The translations under genes were made by a program, and so were the position numbers. 64,000 nt of DNA, from contig NC_063999.1 of the NCBI RefSeq assembly GCF_932276165.1, forward strand, positions 6,078,501 to 6,142,500. Reading direction: 5' to 3'. Below the pieces are notes generated by a model, which saw only the letters and a program-made list of their open reading frames with translations, did not search any database and had not been told where the DNA came from. Of the stretch, positions 29,304-41,600 are shown piece after piece. The first letter of the stretch is position 1, and the number at the start of each line of letters is the position of its first letter. Origin of the DNA: Plutella xylostella (Eukaryota; Arthropoda; Insecta; Lepidoptera; Plutellidae).

Positions 29304-30300
29304 TATACTTATTTATAAAGTGTATGTTGGATCACTGTTCACTATAGATTCCAAAATTAACTTTGTGAAGCGTAAAGATTTCAACAGAGAGAACAGAACA
29401 AGAGAATTTTAAAATTTTTAAATTTCGAAGAAATCTATCAATCAAACAAAACTTTTTTTTATATGTAGAGATGTAGAGGCGCTATGACAGTAACGTAACG
29501 ACTTTAAAAAAATAACGGTATAAGTTATCAGTATGGGCAATAACGAATTTTTGCATTAAGTATTTTATTTTGTAGAATAGGCTGATTGTTTTTATAATTT
29601 ACTTTGTGATTGTACTATAAATAGATGTTACCTTCTCCCAAACAATCATGGGTTGGCTGGCAGAAATTGCTTTTTCGCAATAAGCTGGCTTCTTTACATT
29701 CTCTCTCTGTATTTTTCCTGTAACTACTATACCTAGTGCAAATACTTTTGATCATTGTCAGTTATTTACTTACATTTTAAAAATAAAATACCCATTTATA
29801 ATGAATAACGGATCGATTACGCACTTCTGTTTTCAGGACTTTATAGTGCGAGTGCGAGTAGTATGCGAGTATGAATCGACCTTAAAGGCTGATTCACGTT
29901 GTGCAACAAGCCCACCAATGTACGCGTCTACTAAACAGTGTGTAGTTAAATCATTCTAAAGAATGAAAGACTAAAGTTCATGCCGATCGAGGCGGACATT
30001 GCTCAATCACCTATTGTGTTGTGACCAAGATATTATACTAGGTTGTAAGTATCATGGACCCACTCAAGCTATACCGAGCGGCAACTGAGTGATGGCCGCG
30101 AGCCCCGTGGTCAGTGGTCCTATCCTAGCCCATGGAAAATCCGATTCTGCTGGTTGGCTGCCATTCAATGTACATTTATTTTGTACTTGATTCTACATTT
30201 TACTAAGTAGGTAGGTACCTATAAAAAGTGAAGTTGTACACAGCATTAAGCTAGGTACCTTTAGTTACATTACAGGAAGGTGACGAGAAAAAAAAGACAA
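29304..30300. other. Spacer, AT-rich, no gene seen
   Basis: Contains a degenerate LINE-tail fragment near 29640-29720 (ggttggctggcagaaattgc) and little else. Confidence 0.5.
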
Positions 30301-30319
30301 ATTATATAAAATCTCAATA

Positions 30320-30325
30320 TTTATT
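30320..30325 (-). terminator. Poly(A) signal of the giant SAXO-like gene
   Basis: AATAAA on the minus strand about 240 bases after the stop codon. Confidence 0.65.
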
Positions 30326-30563
30326 TCATGGCAATGCTTGACAATATAAATATAATGCATAATATTAATATATGTAATGCTTTCAATATAAAATCTAAAG
30401 GCACAGTACGTACGAGTACGTATTACATTTTAAAAATATCTATTCAGGACTAGCTGTGTTAGCATGGTATAAATGTCTAAAATTAGATTAATAAAAGCTC
30501 AACATAATTGAAAAAGAATAAAAAAGGCATAAAAACATAGGACATAGGTAGGTACCTAGTTAG

Positions 30564-33500
30564 TTAATGTGTAATTTTAGTTTTGTAGAACTTGTGTTCC
30601 CTGGTGTCGCGCGTGTGCTTGAAGGGCGTCTTGGGCGACTCGATGCCGGCGGCGGGGCACGGCCCGTGCACGTGCGCCGTGAACTCGCGCCGGTAGCTGC
30701 TGCCGTCGTCCAACACGAAGCTGGAGGCGTTCCCGCGCCGCACCACGCGCTCCACGTGCGACACCTGCACCACGCGCTGCCCCGCCGCCGCCTCCGAGCG
30801 GGTGAAGCGAGTCTCCACGCCGCCGCCGCCGTGCATGCCGCCCTCGCCCACGCGCAGGCTGTCCCGCCCGCCGCCGCCGCCGCCCGACCGCTCCACCAGC
30901 GTCGACTGCCCGTCCCTCTTCACCTGCACGCTACTGCGAGAGTCTTGCGAAGACATGTTCGCTGAGCGGTGCATGGAACTGATACTCTTCCGGTCGGCGC
31001 TGTGGGTCGAGTTGCTGATGTATTCGCCGCGCTCGTTGAGGTTGCTGATGCTCTTGCGCTGCGCCGCGGCGGCCGAGCTCGACGAGTGCTGCGCTTCCGA
31101 CGTTGTGGATATCCCTTTACGGTGCAGCACTGTGTTGGAAGCAGCCGCGTCGCTGACGAGGTCGGACGTGCGCTTGTGGTGCCCGACACGGCTCGAGTTG
31201 TTCACGGGTGTGGACGAGACGCCGTTCTTGTGCATCGCTTGTTGGAATTCGTAGCTCGTTTGAGAAACGCTGTCGCTCAGTTGACTTCGGCCGACGTGTG
31301 TGTGTTGGTTCAGAACATTTGACCCGGTGTGGCTCTCTCGAATGTTGGTAGTCTTTGTGCCCTGATCCATGTGGCTGTTCTTGGTGTAGCGACCATCTGT
31401 CAAGGAGTCAGAAGCAGTAATCCTCGAAGAAGTGTCCGCACCGCGTATCTGCTGATTACGTAATGTGGTCATCTCACTTGAGTGGCTTTGATTTATGCCA
31501 TGTTGGTTCATGGATGTGGCTAACGATCTCTCAGATGAAATTAATCTCTGCGCATTGTTAATTTGGGATGACTGAGAATTTTGGTATTGTGACTCTCGAA
31601 CGTCGCTTTGGATTCTTGACGTAGAGGAAGATGTTCGCGTGCCTCCGTCCACCACTTGAGAGGAAGTAGAGTATTCGGTTGCGGTTCCTCGATTATTTCC
31701 TTGATACGTCCTGTTGTTGGTGTTTGTAGAATCACCGAATGTCTCTCTAGTTTCAGTCTGACTTTTGTTTGATGTAGACGATGACATTCTTTGTGACCCA
31801 CCACCAACTACCTGAGACGAGGTGGAATAGTTGGTCGGGGTACCCCGATTATTGCCTTGATGAGCTGGGCTTCCTTGATTATTTCCTTGATTGATAGGGC
31901 TTCCTCGAGTATTTCCCTGGTTTTGCTTGTGGATGTTTACAGAATCCCCTCCACCGATTGCCTGTGTTTCGACATTACGAGTCACCATAACCCATTTTCC
32001 ACCAATAAGTTTCTTTTCTGTTACTTGTTTCATTACTTTCGTAGTGGTAGTGGATGATACATTTCTGACATTTCTTACATCAGTCTTGTTTATAGTTGAC
32101 TTCTCTATATTTTGGGAGGTACTGAGTTTGCTATGAGTACCAGATTGAACATGCCTCGAAGTTGCGTGATCAACGGAGCTGTGACTCGACGAGTGCTTGA
32201 TGTTTGATTCCATGTGCTGAGATCTATTGATACTATCGGTTTGATGATGACCATCAGTCGATGAAACACGTACTTGCATGTTGTTGTTATCATTATTTGA
32301 AAGAGACTTCGTCTGTGACCCATCCGTTTGATGGCCAACCGTAGTTCTAGTTTCAGAAGTGTGTTGGCCTGTCATGGATCTGGATTCCGATGTTCTTTGA
32401 GTTACCTCATTTATTTTGGAGTCAGACACGTTGGATCTGTGAACTTCAGTCCTTGAGTGAACTGATAGATTATCTTTTGGCCTAACAGGACTTGGTCTCT
32501 CTCCAGATACGTACTTAGGTTGAGTCGGACGATCAAATTCACCCTCAGTCTTCAGATTATCTCTAGGTCGTACCTGAGATGGAGTCTCTCCCGGTGCCCA
32601 CTTAGTCGAAGGACGCGAGTCTATTCTATCACCTTCAAGATGTAAATTATCCTTGGGCCTTACAGGACTGGCTCTATCACCAGCTGGATACTTGTGTTGA
32701 GATGAACCATCAGTCGCAGATATATGCAGGTGCTTATTATCAATATGTGATGTAGAATTTATTTCATTTACAATAATTTTTTGACCTGAGGTGGTTCTAG
32801 TTTCAGAAGTATGATGGCCTGTGGCTGACCTAGTTTCAGAGGTTCTCTGGGTTACTTCAGAAGTCTTCGAATCGGAAACATTAGATCTGTGAATTTCATT
32901 TGTCGAATGAACAGAAAGATTGTCTTTCGGTCTAATCGGTCCCGAGTTATCAGCTGGGCTCCACTTTGTTGCTACTGGCCGATCAAATTCGCCTTCCGTT
33001 TTCAGATTATCCCTGGGCCGTACCTGAGCTGGTGTTTCCCCTGGCACCCATTTTGTTGAAGGGCGCGAGTCTATCATATCACCTTCCGGATAAAGATTGT
33101 CTTTTGGCCTAACGGGACTTGGCCTATCTCCAGATACATATTTAGGTTGAGTGGGGCGGTCGAAGTCACCCTCGGATTTCAAATTATCCTTGGGACGTAC
33201 TTGTGCTGGGGTTTCACCGGGCGCCCACTTTGTTGAGGGACGAGAATCCCTTTCTCCTTCAAGGTGAAGATTATCTTTAGGCCTAACGGGGCTTGGCCTA
33301 TCTCCAGATACATATTTGGGTTGGGATGGTCGGTCGAATTCGCCTTCTGATTTCAGGTTATCCTTAGGGCGAACTTGAGCAGGTGTCTCCCCAGGCACCC
33401 ATTTCGTTGAAGGTCGTGAGTCTATCATATCACCTTCTGGGTGAAGATTGTCTTTCGGCCTCACTACATCTGGTTTGTCAGATGCCGCCCACTGTGGTTT

Positions 33501-36500
33501 GGAAGGCCTGTCAAAGTCTCCTTCTGGTTTCAAATTGTCGGTTTGCCTAATAGGACTTCGCCTCTCGCCATTGATAGGTTCAACCACCGGCCTCTGCTCA
33601 AATTTGCCTTCTGGTTTCAAGTTATCCACTTGATATACAATAGCGGACCTCTCGCCTTTTGTAGCCTTATAGTCATCCCGGCGTGTATGATCCTCAAATA
33701 CACCTTCAATTTTAAGGTTATCTTCTCTACGTGTTAGTTTAACTCTCTGACCTTTTACTACGCGATAGGTGTCTGAAGAGCGGATGTTTTCCATTTTTCC
33801 TTCCATCTTAAGATTGTCTTCATGTTTGACGATAGTCGATCTTTCTCCTGTGACGTTACTGTAATCATTTCTTTGTTTCAGATCTATAAATTCTCCTTCA
33901 ATTTTTAGATTATCTTCTCTCCTAATTATGTCGATTCTCTCTGTATTTTTACTTCGGCGAATGTTCGTGTCTTTTTCAATCATTATGTTATCACTATGTT
34001 TAATAAGTTTACGTTTTTCAGCTGGTTGAGATGGGACAACTTCGGGTTCGTAAAATTTGCCGGTTTCGGGTTTTAAGTTATCCTGGGGCTTGACAACGGT
34101 TGCCCTTTCACCTTTAGTCGCACTATAATCATTACGAATGTGCATATCGATAAACTCGCCTTCAGACCTTAAATTATCTTCGTGTCTCTGAATTACAACG
34201 CGGTCAATATGTTCGATATGTTTGTAATCATCTCTTGATCTATGGGTGTCAATCTTTCCTTCCATTTTAAGGTGATCTTCATATTTTACTATATCGACAC
34301 GTTCCCCTCGTGTGGCTGTGTAGTCAGTTCGTCTACCTACTTCCATATCGCCTTCCGGTTTCAAGTTATCTTCTGGTTTTTTCGCAACTGGCCTTTCAGC
34401 CATAACGTGCTGTTTCGGTTTCTCGGGTCTTTCAAAATCACCCTCAGGCTTTAGATTGTCCTTAGGTTTTTTAACATCTGGCTTCTCAGCTGGGCGCCAT
34501 TTGTCTTGCTTTGGCGTTTCAAAATCTCCTTCGGGCTTCAGATTATCTTTTGGTTTTGTAGGTGTCTGTCTCTCAGCTGGACGCCATTGTTCATGTTTGG
34601 GTTGTTGGAAATCACCTTCTGGTTTTAAATTGTCTTTAGGCTTCTTTACTTCTGGCCTCTCCGCAGGACGCCATTGCTCATGCTTGGGTTGTTGGAAATC
34701 TCCTTCCGGCTTCAGGTTATCTTTAGGTTTCGTAGGCGTTTGTCTTTCAGCAGGGCGCCATTGTTCATGTTTTGGTTTTTCGAAGTCTCCCTCAGTGAAC
34801 AAATTATCCTTAGGTTTAGAAGGTTTACGTTTTTCCGCTGGTTTCCATTTGTCATGTTTAGGCTGCTCAAAATCACCCTCAGGCTTAAGATTGTCTACTG
34901 GCTTCTTTTGTACAGGTCTTTCAGCTGGACGCCACTCATCGTGTTTTGGTTGTTGGAAATCACCCTCTGGTTTCAAATTATCTTCTGGTTTCTTCGGCGT
35001 TTGTCTCTCTGCAGGGTGCCATTCTTCTGGTTTCTGCCTTTCGAATTCACCCTCAGGTTTCAGATTGTCTTTAGGTTTGGTCGGTGTCTGCCTCTCAGCA
35101 GGACGCCATTTGTCATGCTTTGGCTGCTCAAATTCTCCTTCAGGTTTTAAATTGTCTTTCGGTTTTGTTGGGGTTTGTCGTTCGGCCGGCCGCCACTGTT
35201 CAGGTTTGGGTTTTTCAAAGTCACCCTCGGGTCTTAAGTTATCTTTCGGTTTTGTCGGCTCACGTCTTTCAGCTGGGTGCCATTCCTCAGGTTTTTGTCT
35301 TTCAAAGTCTCCTTCTGTAAATAAGTTATCCTTCGGTTTTTTGGCTTCCGGCCTTTCAGCAGGACGCCACTTGTCATGTTTTGGTTGTTCAAAGTCACCC
35401 TCAGGTTTCAAGTTATCTTCCGGTTTTTTAGGTGTCGGCCTTTCAGCTGGTCGCCATTGTTCCGGTTTCTGCCTTTCGAAATCTCCTTCCGGCTTCAAAT
35501 TGTCTCTAGGCTTAGTTGGAGTCTGTCTTTCAGCCGGGCGCCATTGATCATGCTTAGGTTGTTCAAAATCACCTTCTGGTTTCAAATTGTCTTTAGGCTT
35601 TGTCGCCTCACGTCTTTCTGCTGGATGCCATTCATCAGGTTTTTGCCTTTCAAAGTCCCCTTCTGGCTTCAAATTATCCTGAGGTTTTTTAGGTGTCTGT
35701 CGATCTGCTGGGCGCCACTCCTCTGGTTTCCGCTGTTCAAAATCACCTTCAGTAAATAGGTTGTCTTTGGGTTTTTTGGCTTCAGGTCTTTCAGCAGGGC
35801 GCCACTTATCATGTTTGGGTTGTTCGAAATCACCTTCAGGTTTTAGGTTGTCCTTAGGCTTTGTTGGCTCCCGTCTTTCAGCAGGATGCCATTCATCAGG
35901 CTTTTGTCTTTCAAAGTCACCCTCTGGTTTCAAGTTGTCTTTGGGTTTTGATGGCGTTTGTCGCTCTGCCGGTCGCCACTTGTCATGTTTCGGTTGTTCA
36001 AACTCACCCTCAGGCTTCAAGTTGTCTTCTGGTTTTTTAGGTGTCTGCCTTTCTGCAGGGCGCCACTCTTCCGGTTTTTGCCTTTCAAAGTCTCCTTCCG
36101 GTTTCAAATTGTCTTTTGGTTTAGTCGGGGTCTGCCTCTCAGCCGGGCGCCATTCATCATGCTTAGGTTGTTCAAAATCACCTTCAGGTTTTAGGTTATC
36201 CTTAGGTTTGGTCGGTACACGTTTTTCAGCAGGATGCCATTGCTCAGGCTTTTGTCTTTCGAAATCTCCTTCGGGTTTCAAATTATCTTTTGGTTTTGAT
36301 GGTGATTGACGCTCCGCAGGGCGCCACTGCTCATGTTCGGGTTGTTCAAAATCACCCTCTGGCTTCAAATTATCCTTTGGCTTTGTAGCTTCTCGTCTTT
36401 CTGCTGGGTGCCATTCTTCCGGTTTCTGTCTTTCGAAATCGCCTTCGGGTTTTAGGTTATCTTTAGGTTTTTTCGGAGTCTCTCTATCTGCTGGGCGCCA

Positions 36501-38614
36501 TTCCTCAGGCTTTCTTTGTTCAAAATCGCCTTCTGTGAATAGATTGTCCTTAGGTTTTTTGGCTTCTGGTCTCTCTGCCGGGCGCCACTTATCATGTTTG
36601 GGTTGCTCGAAATCTCCTTCTGGTTTTAAGTTATCCTTAGGCTTGGTTGGCACCCGTTTTTCAGCGGGATGCCATTCATCAGGTTGTTGCCTTTCGAAGT
36701 CCCCTTCAGGCTTTAAATTGTCTTTCGGTTTGGTTGGTGATTGCCTTTCAGCCGGTCGCCACTGATCATGTTTCGGTTGTTCAAATTCACCCTCTGGCTT
36801 TAAGTTATCCTTTGGCTTCCTTGCCTCACGTTTCTCTGCAGGTTGCCATTCCTCTGGCTTTTGCCTTTCAAAGTCACCCTCTGGTTTTAAGTTGTCTTTA
36901 GGCTTAGTTGGTGTTTGTCGCTCGGCCGGGCGCCACTTATCATGCTTCGGCTGTTCAAATTCACCTTCTGGCTTCAGGTTATCCTTGGGCTTTGTCGCTT
37001 CTCGTCTTTCTGCTGGGTGCCATTCTTCCGGTTTCTGTCTTTCGAAATCGCCTTCGGGTTTTAGGTTATCTTTAGGTTTTTTCGGAGTTTCTCTATCTGC
37101 TGGGCGCCATTCCTCAGGCTTTCTTTGTTCAAAATCACCTTCAGTGAATAGATTGTCCTTAGGTTTTTTGGCTTCTGGCCTCTCTGCCGGGCGCCACTTA
37201 TCATGTTTGGGTTGTTCGAAGTCTCCTTCAGGTTTTAAGTTATCCTTAGGCTTGGTTGGCACCCGTTTTTCAGCGGGACGCCATTCATCCGGTTGTTGCC
37301 TTTCGAAGTCCCCTTCAGGCTTTAAATTATCTTTCGGTTTGGTTGGTGATTGCCTTTCAGCCGGTCGCCACTGGTCATGTTTCGGTTGTTCAAATTCACC
37401 CTCTGGCTTCAAGTTATCTTTTGGCTTCCTTGCCTCACGTTTTTCTGCGGGTTGCCATTCCTCTGGCTTTTGCCTTTCAAAGTCACCCTCTGGTCTTAAA
37501 TTGTCTTTTGGCTTTGTCGGCGTCTGTCGCTCAGCCGGCCGCCATTTATCATGTTTTGGTTGTTCGAAATCACCTTCAGGTTTCAGGTTGTCTCTGGGCT
37601 TGGTCGGCTCCCGTCTTTCCGCGGGATGCCATTCCTCAGGTTTTTGTCTATCAAATTCACCCTCTGGTTTTAAGTTGTCTTTGGGTTTTGTTGGTGTTTG
37701 TCGCTCTGCCGGCCGCCACTTATCATGTTTCGGCTGTTCAAACTCACCCTCAGGTTTTAAGTTGTCTTCTGGTTTTTTAGGTGTCTGCCTTTCAGCTGGA
37801 CGCCACTCCTCTGGTTTTTGTCTTTCGAAATCACCTTCAGGCTTCAAATTATCTTTCGGTTTCGATGGGGTTTGTCTTTCAGCCGGGCGCCACTCATCGT
37901 GCTTAGGTTGCCCGAATTCACCCTCAGGTTTCAAGTTATCCTTAGGCTTCCTTGGTTCACGTTTTTCGGCAGGTTTCCATTCTTCAGGCTTTTGCCTTTC
38001 GAAGTCACCTTCAGTGAATAAGTTGTCTTTAGGCTTTTTACCTTCCCGTCGTTCAGCGGGTTTCCATTCATCATGTTTAGGTTTCTCAAACTCACCCTCC
38101 GGTTTCAGGTTATCTTCTGGTTTCTTTTGTTTAGGTCTTTCCGTTAGCTTCGGCTTGAAATCATCTTGAGATATAGTTTGAGTTTCAAAAATGCCTTCCA
38201 TGAAGAGATTGTCCTTTCTTATTATTTGTTGTTGCCTAATATCAGTTTCTTCATAAGTTCTGTATTCTTCTTGAGAAGTTGTAATTTTTTGAAGATCATC
38301 AGTCGAATAGAACTTTTCAAAATCTTCCTTTGTCCATGTACGGCGTCTTTGGGGTCTTTCAACGGGTCCAGATTTCTCTGGATAATCACTTTGATTTGAT
38401 GTAACGAATTCAATCTCACCTTCGCGGATCAAGTTATCTGTTCTCTTAGCAACTATTGTTGTCCTTTCATTGATCTCACTAAAATCTATATATTCCGATG
38501 CACTTGTTGTTTCAGTGGACATTTCTCCCTCTACTTTGGTCCATGTGTTACGTCTTACTGATTTCGGTCTTTCGACAGGTTTCACAGTATACTCGGTGCG
38601 CGATGTTGTAGTAT
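30564..38614 (-). CDS. SAXO-like gene last exon: repeat array and C-terminus
   Basis: An 8,051-bp uninterrupted coding exon; acceptor tttggtatttcag just above 38614, stop TAA at 30564-30566. Order on the minus strand: a few divergent repeats (about 38600-38150), about 43 tight 29-residue repeats (38150-34400), about 11 degenerate ones with a ..Y..TKGER.. ending (34400-33500), a second repeat type with STKWxPGETP and YVSGDRPSPVRP (33500-32500), then a low-complexity Ser/Thr/Gln/His tail with SSSYRREFTAHVHGPCPAAG near the end. GC rises sharply in the last 500 bases. Confidence 0.85.
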
Positions 38615-41600
38615 CTGAAATACCAAAAGTAATCCCATCATTATTTTATAATATTTCAAGTATTAACTATGTAAATTATGTAATTACATTATTATTTTCA
38701 TCCGGTAAAAACCGTCAATTTAAACTAACATTAAGAAATTAAAATAGGGTTAAGTTTTTACCTGTAAATTCTCCTTCCATGATAATATTATCACTGTGGT
38801 GAATCATTTCACGCCGCTCAGCTGGCCTCCATTCTTGAGGCTTGGGTGTTTCAATTATTCCTTCTGGTTTCAAATTATCTTTAGGTTTTGTAGGCGTTTG
38901 TTTTTCAGCAGGACGCCACTCTTCATGTTTTGGCTTTTCAAAGTCCCCTTCTGTAAACAAATTGTCCTTGGGTTTCTTTCCTTCGCGTCTTTCCGCAGGC
39001 TTCCACTCATCATGCTTAGGCTGCTCGAAATCACCCTCTGGCTTTAAGTTATCTACAGGCCTTTTTTGTTGGGGTCTTTCTGCTGGTCGCCACTCTTCAG
39101 GTGTTTGTTTTTCGAAATCTCCTTCTGGTTTCAGATTGTCTTGTGGTCTTTTGGGCGTTTGCTTATCTGCCGGTCGCCATTCTTCAGGTTTCCTCTGTTC
39201 AAAGTCTCCCTCTGTGAAAAGATTATCCTTTGGCTTCTTTCCTTCGCGCCTTTCTGCTGGTTTCCACTCTTCAGGCTTAGGTTGCTCAAAATCGCCCTCT
39301 GGTTTCAAATTATCAACAGGTTTCTTTTGCTTTGGCCTTTCTGCAGGTCGCCATTCCTCTGGTTTCTGCCTTTCAAAATCTCCTTCAGGTTTCAGATTAT
39401 CTTGTGGTTTTTTAGGTGTCTGCTTATCAGCAGGTCGCCACTCTTCTGGTTTCCTTTGTTCGAAGTCGCCTTCCGTAAACAAATTGTCCTTGGGCTTTTT
39501 GCCTTCACGTCTTTCTGCCGGCTTCCATTCGTCTGGCTTTTGTTGCTCGAAATCCCCTTCAGGTTTCAAGTTGTCTCTAGGTTTCGTAGGTGTTTGTCTC
39601 TCGGCAGGGCGCCACTGTTCATGTTTTGGTTGTTCAAAGTCCCCTTCTGTAAACAAATTGTCCTTGGGTTTCTTTCCTTCGCGTCTTTCCGCTGGCTTCC
39701 ACTCATCATGCTTAGGCTGCTCGAAATCACCTTCTGGCTTTAAGTTGTCTACAGGCCTTTTTTGTTGGGGCCTTTCTGCTGGGCGCCACTCTTCAGGAGT
39801 TTGCTTTTCGAAATCTCCTTCTGGTTTCAGATTATCTTGTGGTTTCTTAGGAGTCTGCTTATCAGCCGGTCGCCATTGTTCAGGTTTCCTCTGTTCAAAG
39901 TCTCCCTCTGTAAACAGATTATCCTTAGGCTTCTTTCCTTCGCGCCTCTCTGCTGGCCTCCACTCGTCAGGTTTAGGCTGTTCAAAATCACCTTCTGGTT
40001 TTAAATTATCGACGGGTCTCTTTTGTTTAGGTCTCTCAGCCGGTCGCCACTCTTCCGGAGTTTGTTTTTCAAAGTCACCCTCCGGTCTAAGATTGTCTTG
40101 AGGCTTTTTAGGCGCCTGTCGTTCAGCTGGGCGCCACTCATCAGGCTTAGGCTGTTGGAAATCACCCTCAGGTCTTAAATTATCTTGAGGTTTTCTCATT
40201 TCACGTCTTTCGGCTGGTTGCCATTCGTCTGGTTTTCTTCTATCGAAATCACCTTCTGATCGCAAATTATCTTGTGGTTTTTTAGGCGTTTGCCTATCAG
40301 CAGGTCGCCATTCATCATGTTTCGGCTGCTCGAAATCACCCTCCGGTCTAAGATTGTCTTGAGGCTTTTTAGGCGTCTGTCGTTCTGCCGGGCGCCACTC
40401 ATCAGGCTTAGGCTGTTGGAAATCACCCTCAGGTCTTAAGTTGTCTTGAGGTTTTCTCATTTCACGTCTTTCGGCTGGTTGCCATTCATCTGGCTTTCTT
40501 CTATCGAAATCACCTTCAGGTCGCAAATTATCTTGTGGTTTTTTAGGAGTTTGCCTATCAGCGGGTCGCCATTCATCATGTTTCGGCTGCTCGAAATCGC
40601 CTTCTGGTTTCAAATTATCTTGAGGCTTGCGTATAGGAGCCCTGTCACCTGGATGCCATTCATCGGGCCGACGTCTCTCGAAATCACCTTCGGGCTTTAG
40701 ATTATCTTGAGGTCTTCGCACAGGGGCCCTGTCGCCTGGTTGCCACTCTTCAGGTTGATGGCGTTCAAAGTCTCCTTCCGGTTTGAGGTTATCCTCGGGT
40801 CTCTTAGGTTGCTGGCGCTCAGCAGGCCGCCACTGTTCCTTCTCGGGGGTGGTGAAGTCCCCCTCGAGGCGCAGGTGGTCCTCGTGGTGCACGGCCGTGG
40901 TGCGCTGCACGTGCTTCTCGTCGTAGTCCTGCGAGTACGCGGACACGGCGCGCGTGCGCTCCACATCGAACAATGGCTCCGGGACATCGTTGTGTGGGCA
41001 GCGGTGGCGCCTGGAACAGACAAAAACATCCATTACTACATGCGTAAATATAGCCAACTGGGTAAAGTTTATTACTAAAGTAACGAAGTATCACCTTCTG
41101 CGACGATATGGGTGTAGAGTGATCGGGTAGCGCCGGGCGGGCGGCAGCGGCGGCAGCAGTAGCGGCTGGGCCATCGCCCGGGCCCATGGCGCTCGCCCGG
41201 CCCGCGCGCCCTACTCACGACCACCCAGCATCACCGACTTGACACAGAAACACAACAACCAACTACACCCATTGTTCACGATTTGTATGAACAACACCGG
41301 CGAGTTCATTTGTGTAACTTTCAGGGGTAAGCACATTAGATAAACATTTAAAAGTTTCACTTTACTAAATGCCTACAATGTTTCACTTCAAATAGTAAAT
41401 TTAAAGTAAGTACGCTTTGTGTAACAGTAACGTTATAGATTTGTATAAAAATTACTACTCTATTTATCGAACTTTACTGTTGCTTTCTTTAAAAATGAAC
41501 AGTAGTTTCATGAGCGAGGTCGCTCCACGCACTGCCGTACGGCGCCGCGCAGCCGTGGGGCGCACCCCACTGAAACAACTGAAAGTGACATTTTCAGGAC

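Noticed and set aside
34456..38169. Long plus-strand open frames (363-425 codons) across the repeat region, with SAGRHLSCFGCSKSPSG-type repeats
   Set aside because: They are antisense shadows of the 87-bp coding repeat: a period divisible by three without antisense stops leaves these frames open. They have no starts, splice context or independent signature.
38842..40101. 419-codon plus-strand open frame across the penultimate exon
   Set aside because: Same antisense shadow effect of the 87-bp array.
41097..41187. Start codon at 41187 for the alternative SAXO-like first exon
   Set aside because: Its frame ends in phase 0 at the donor and would read the 41010 exon out of frame; the ATG at 41174 is in the correct phase.
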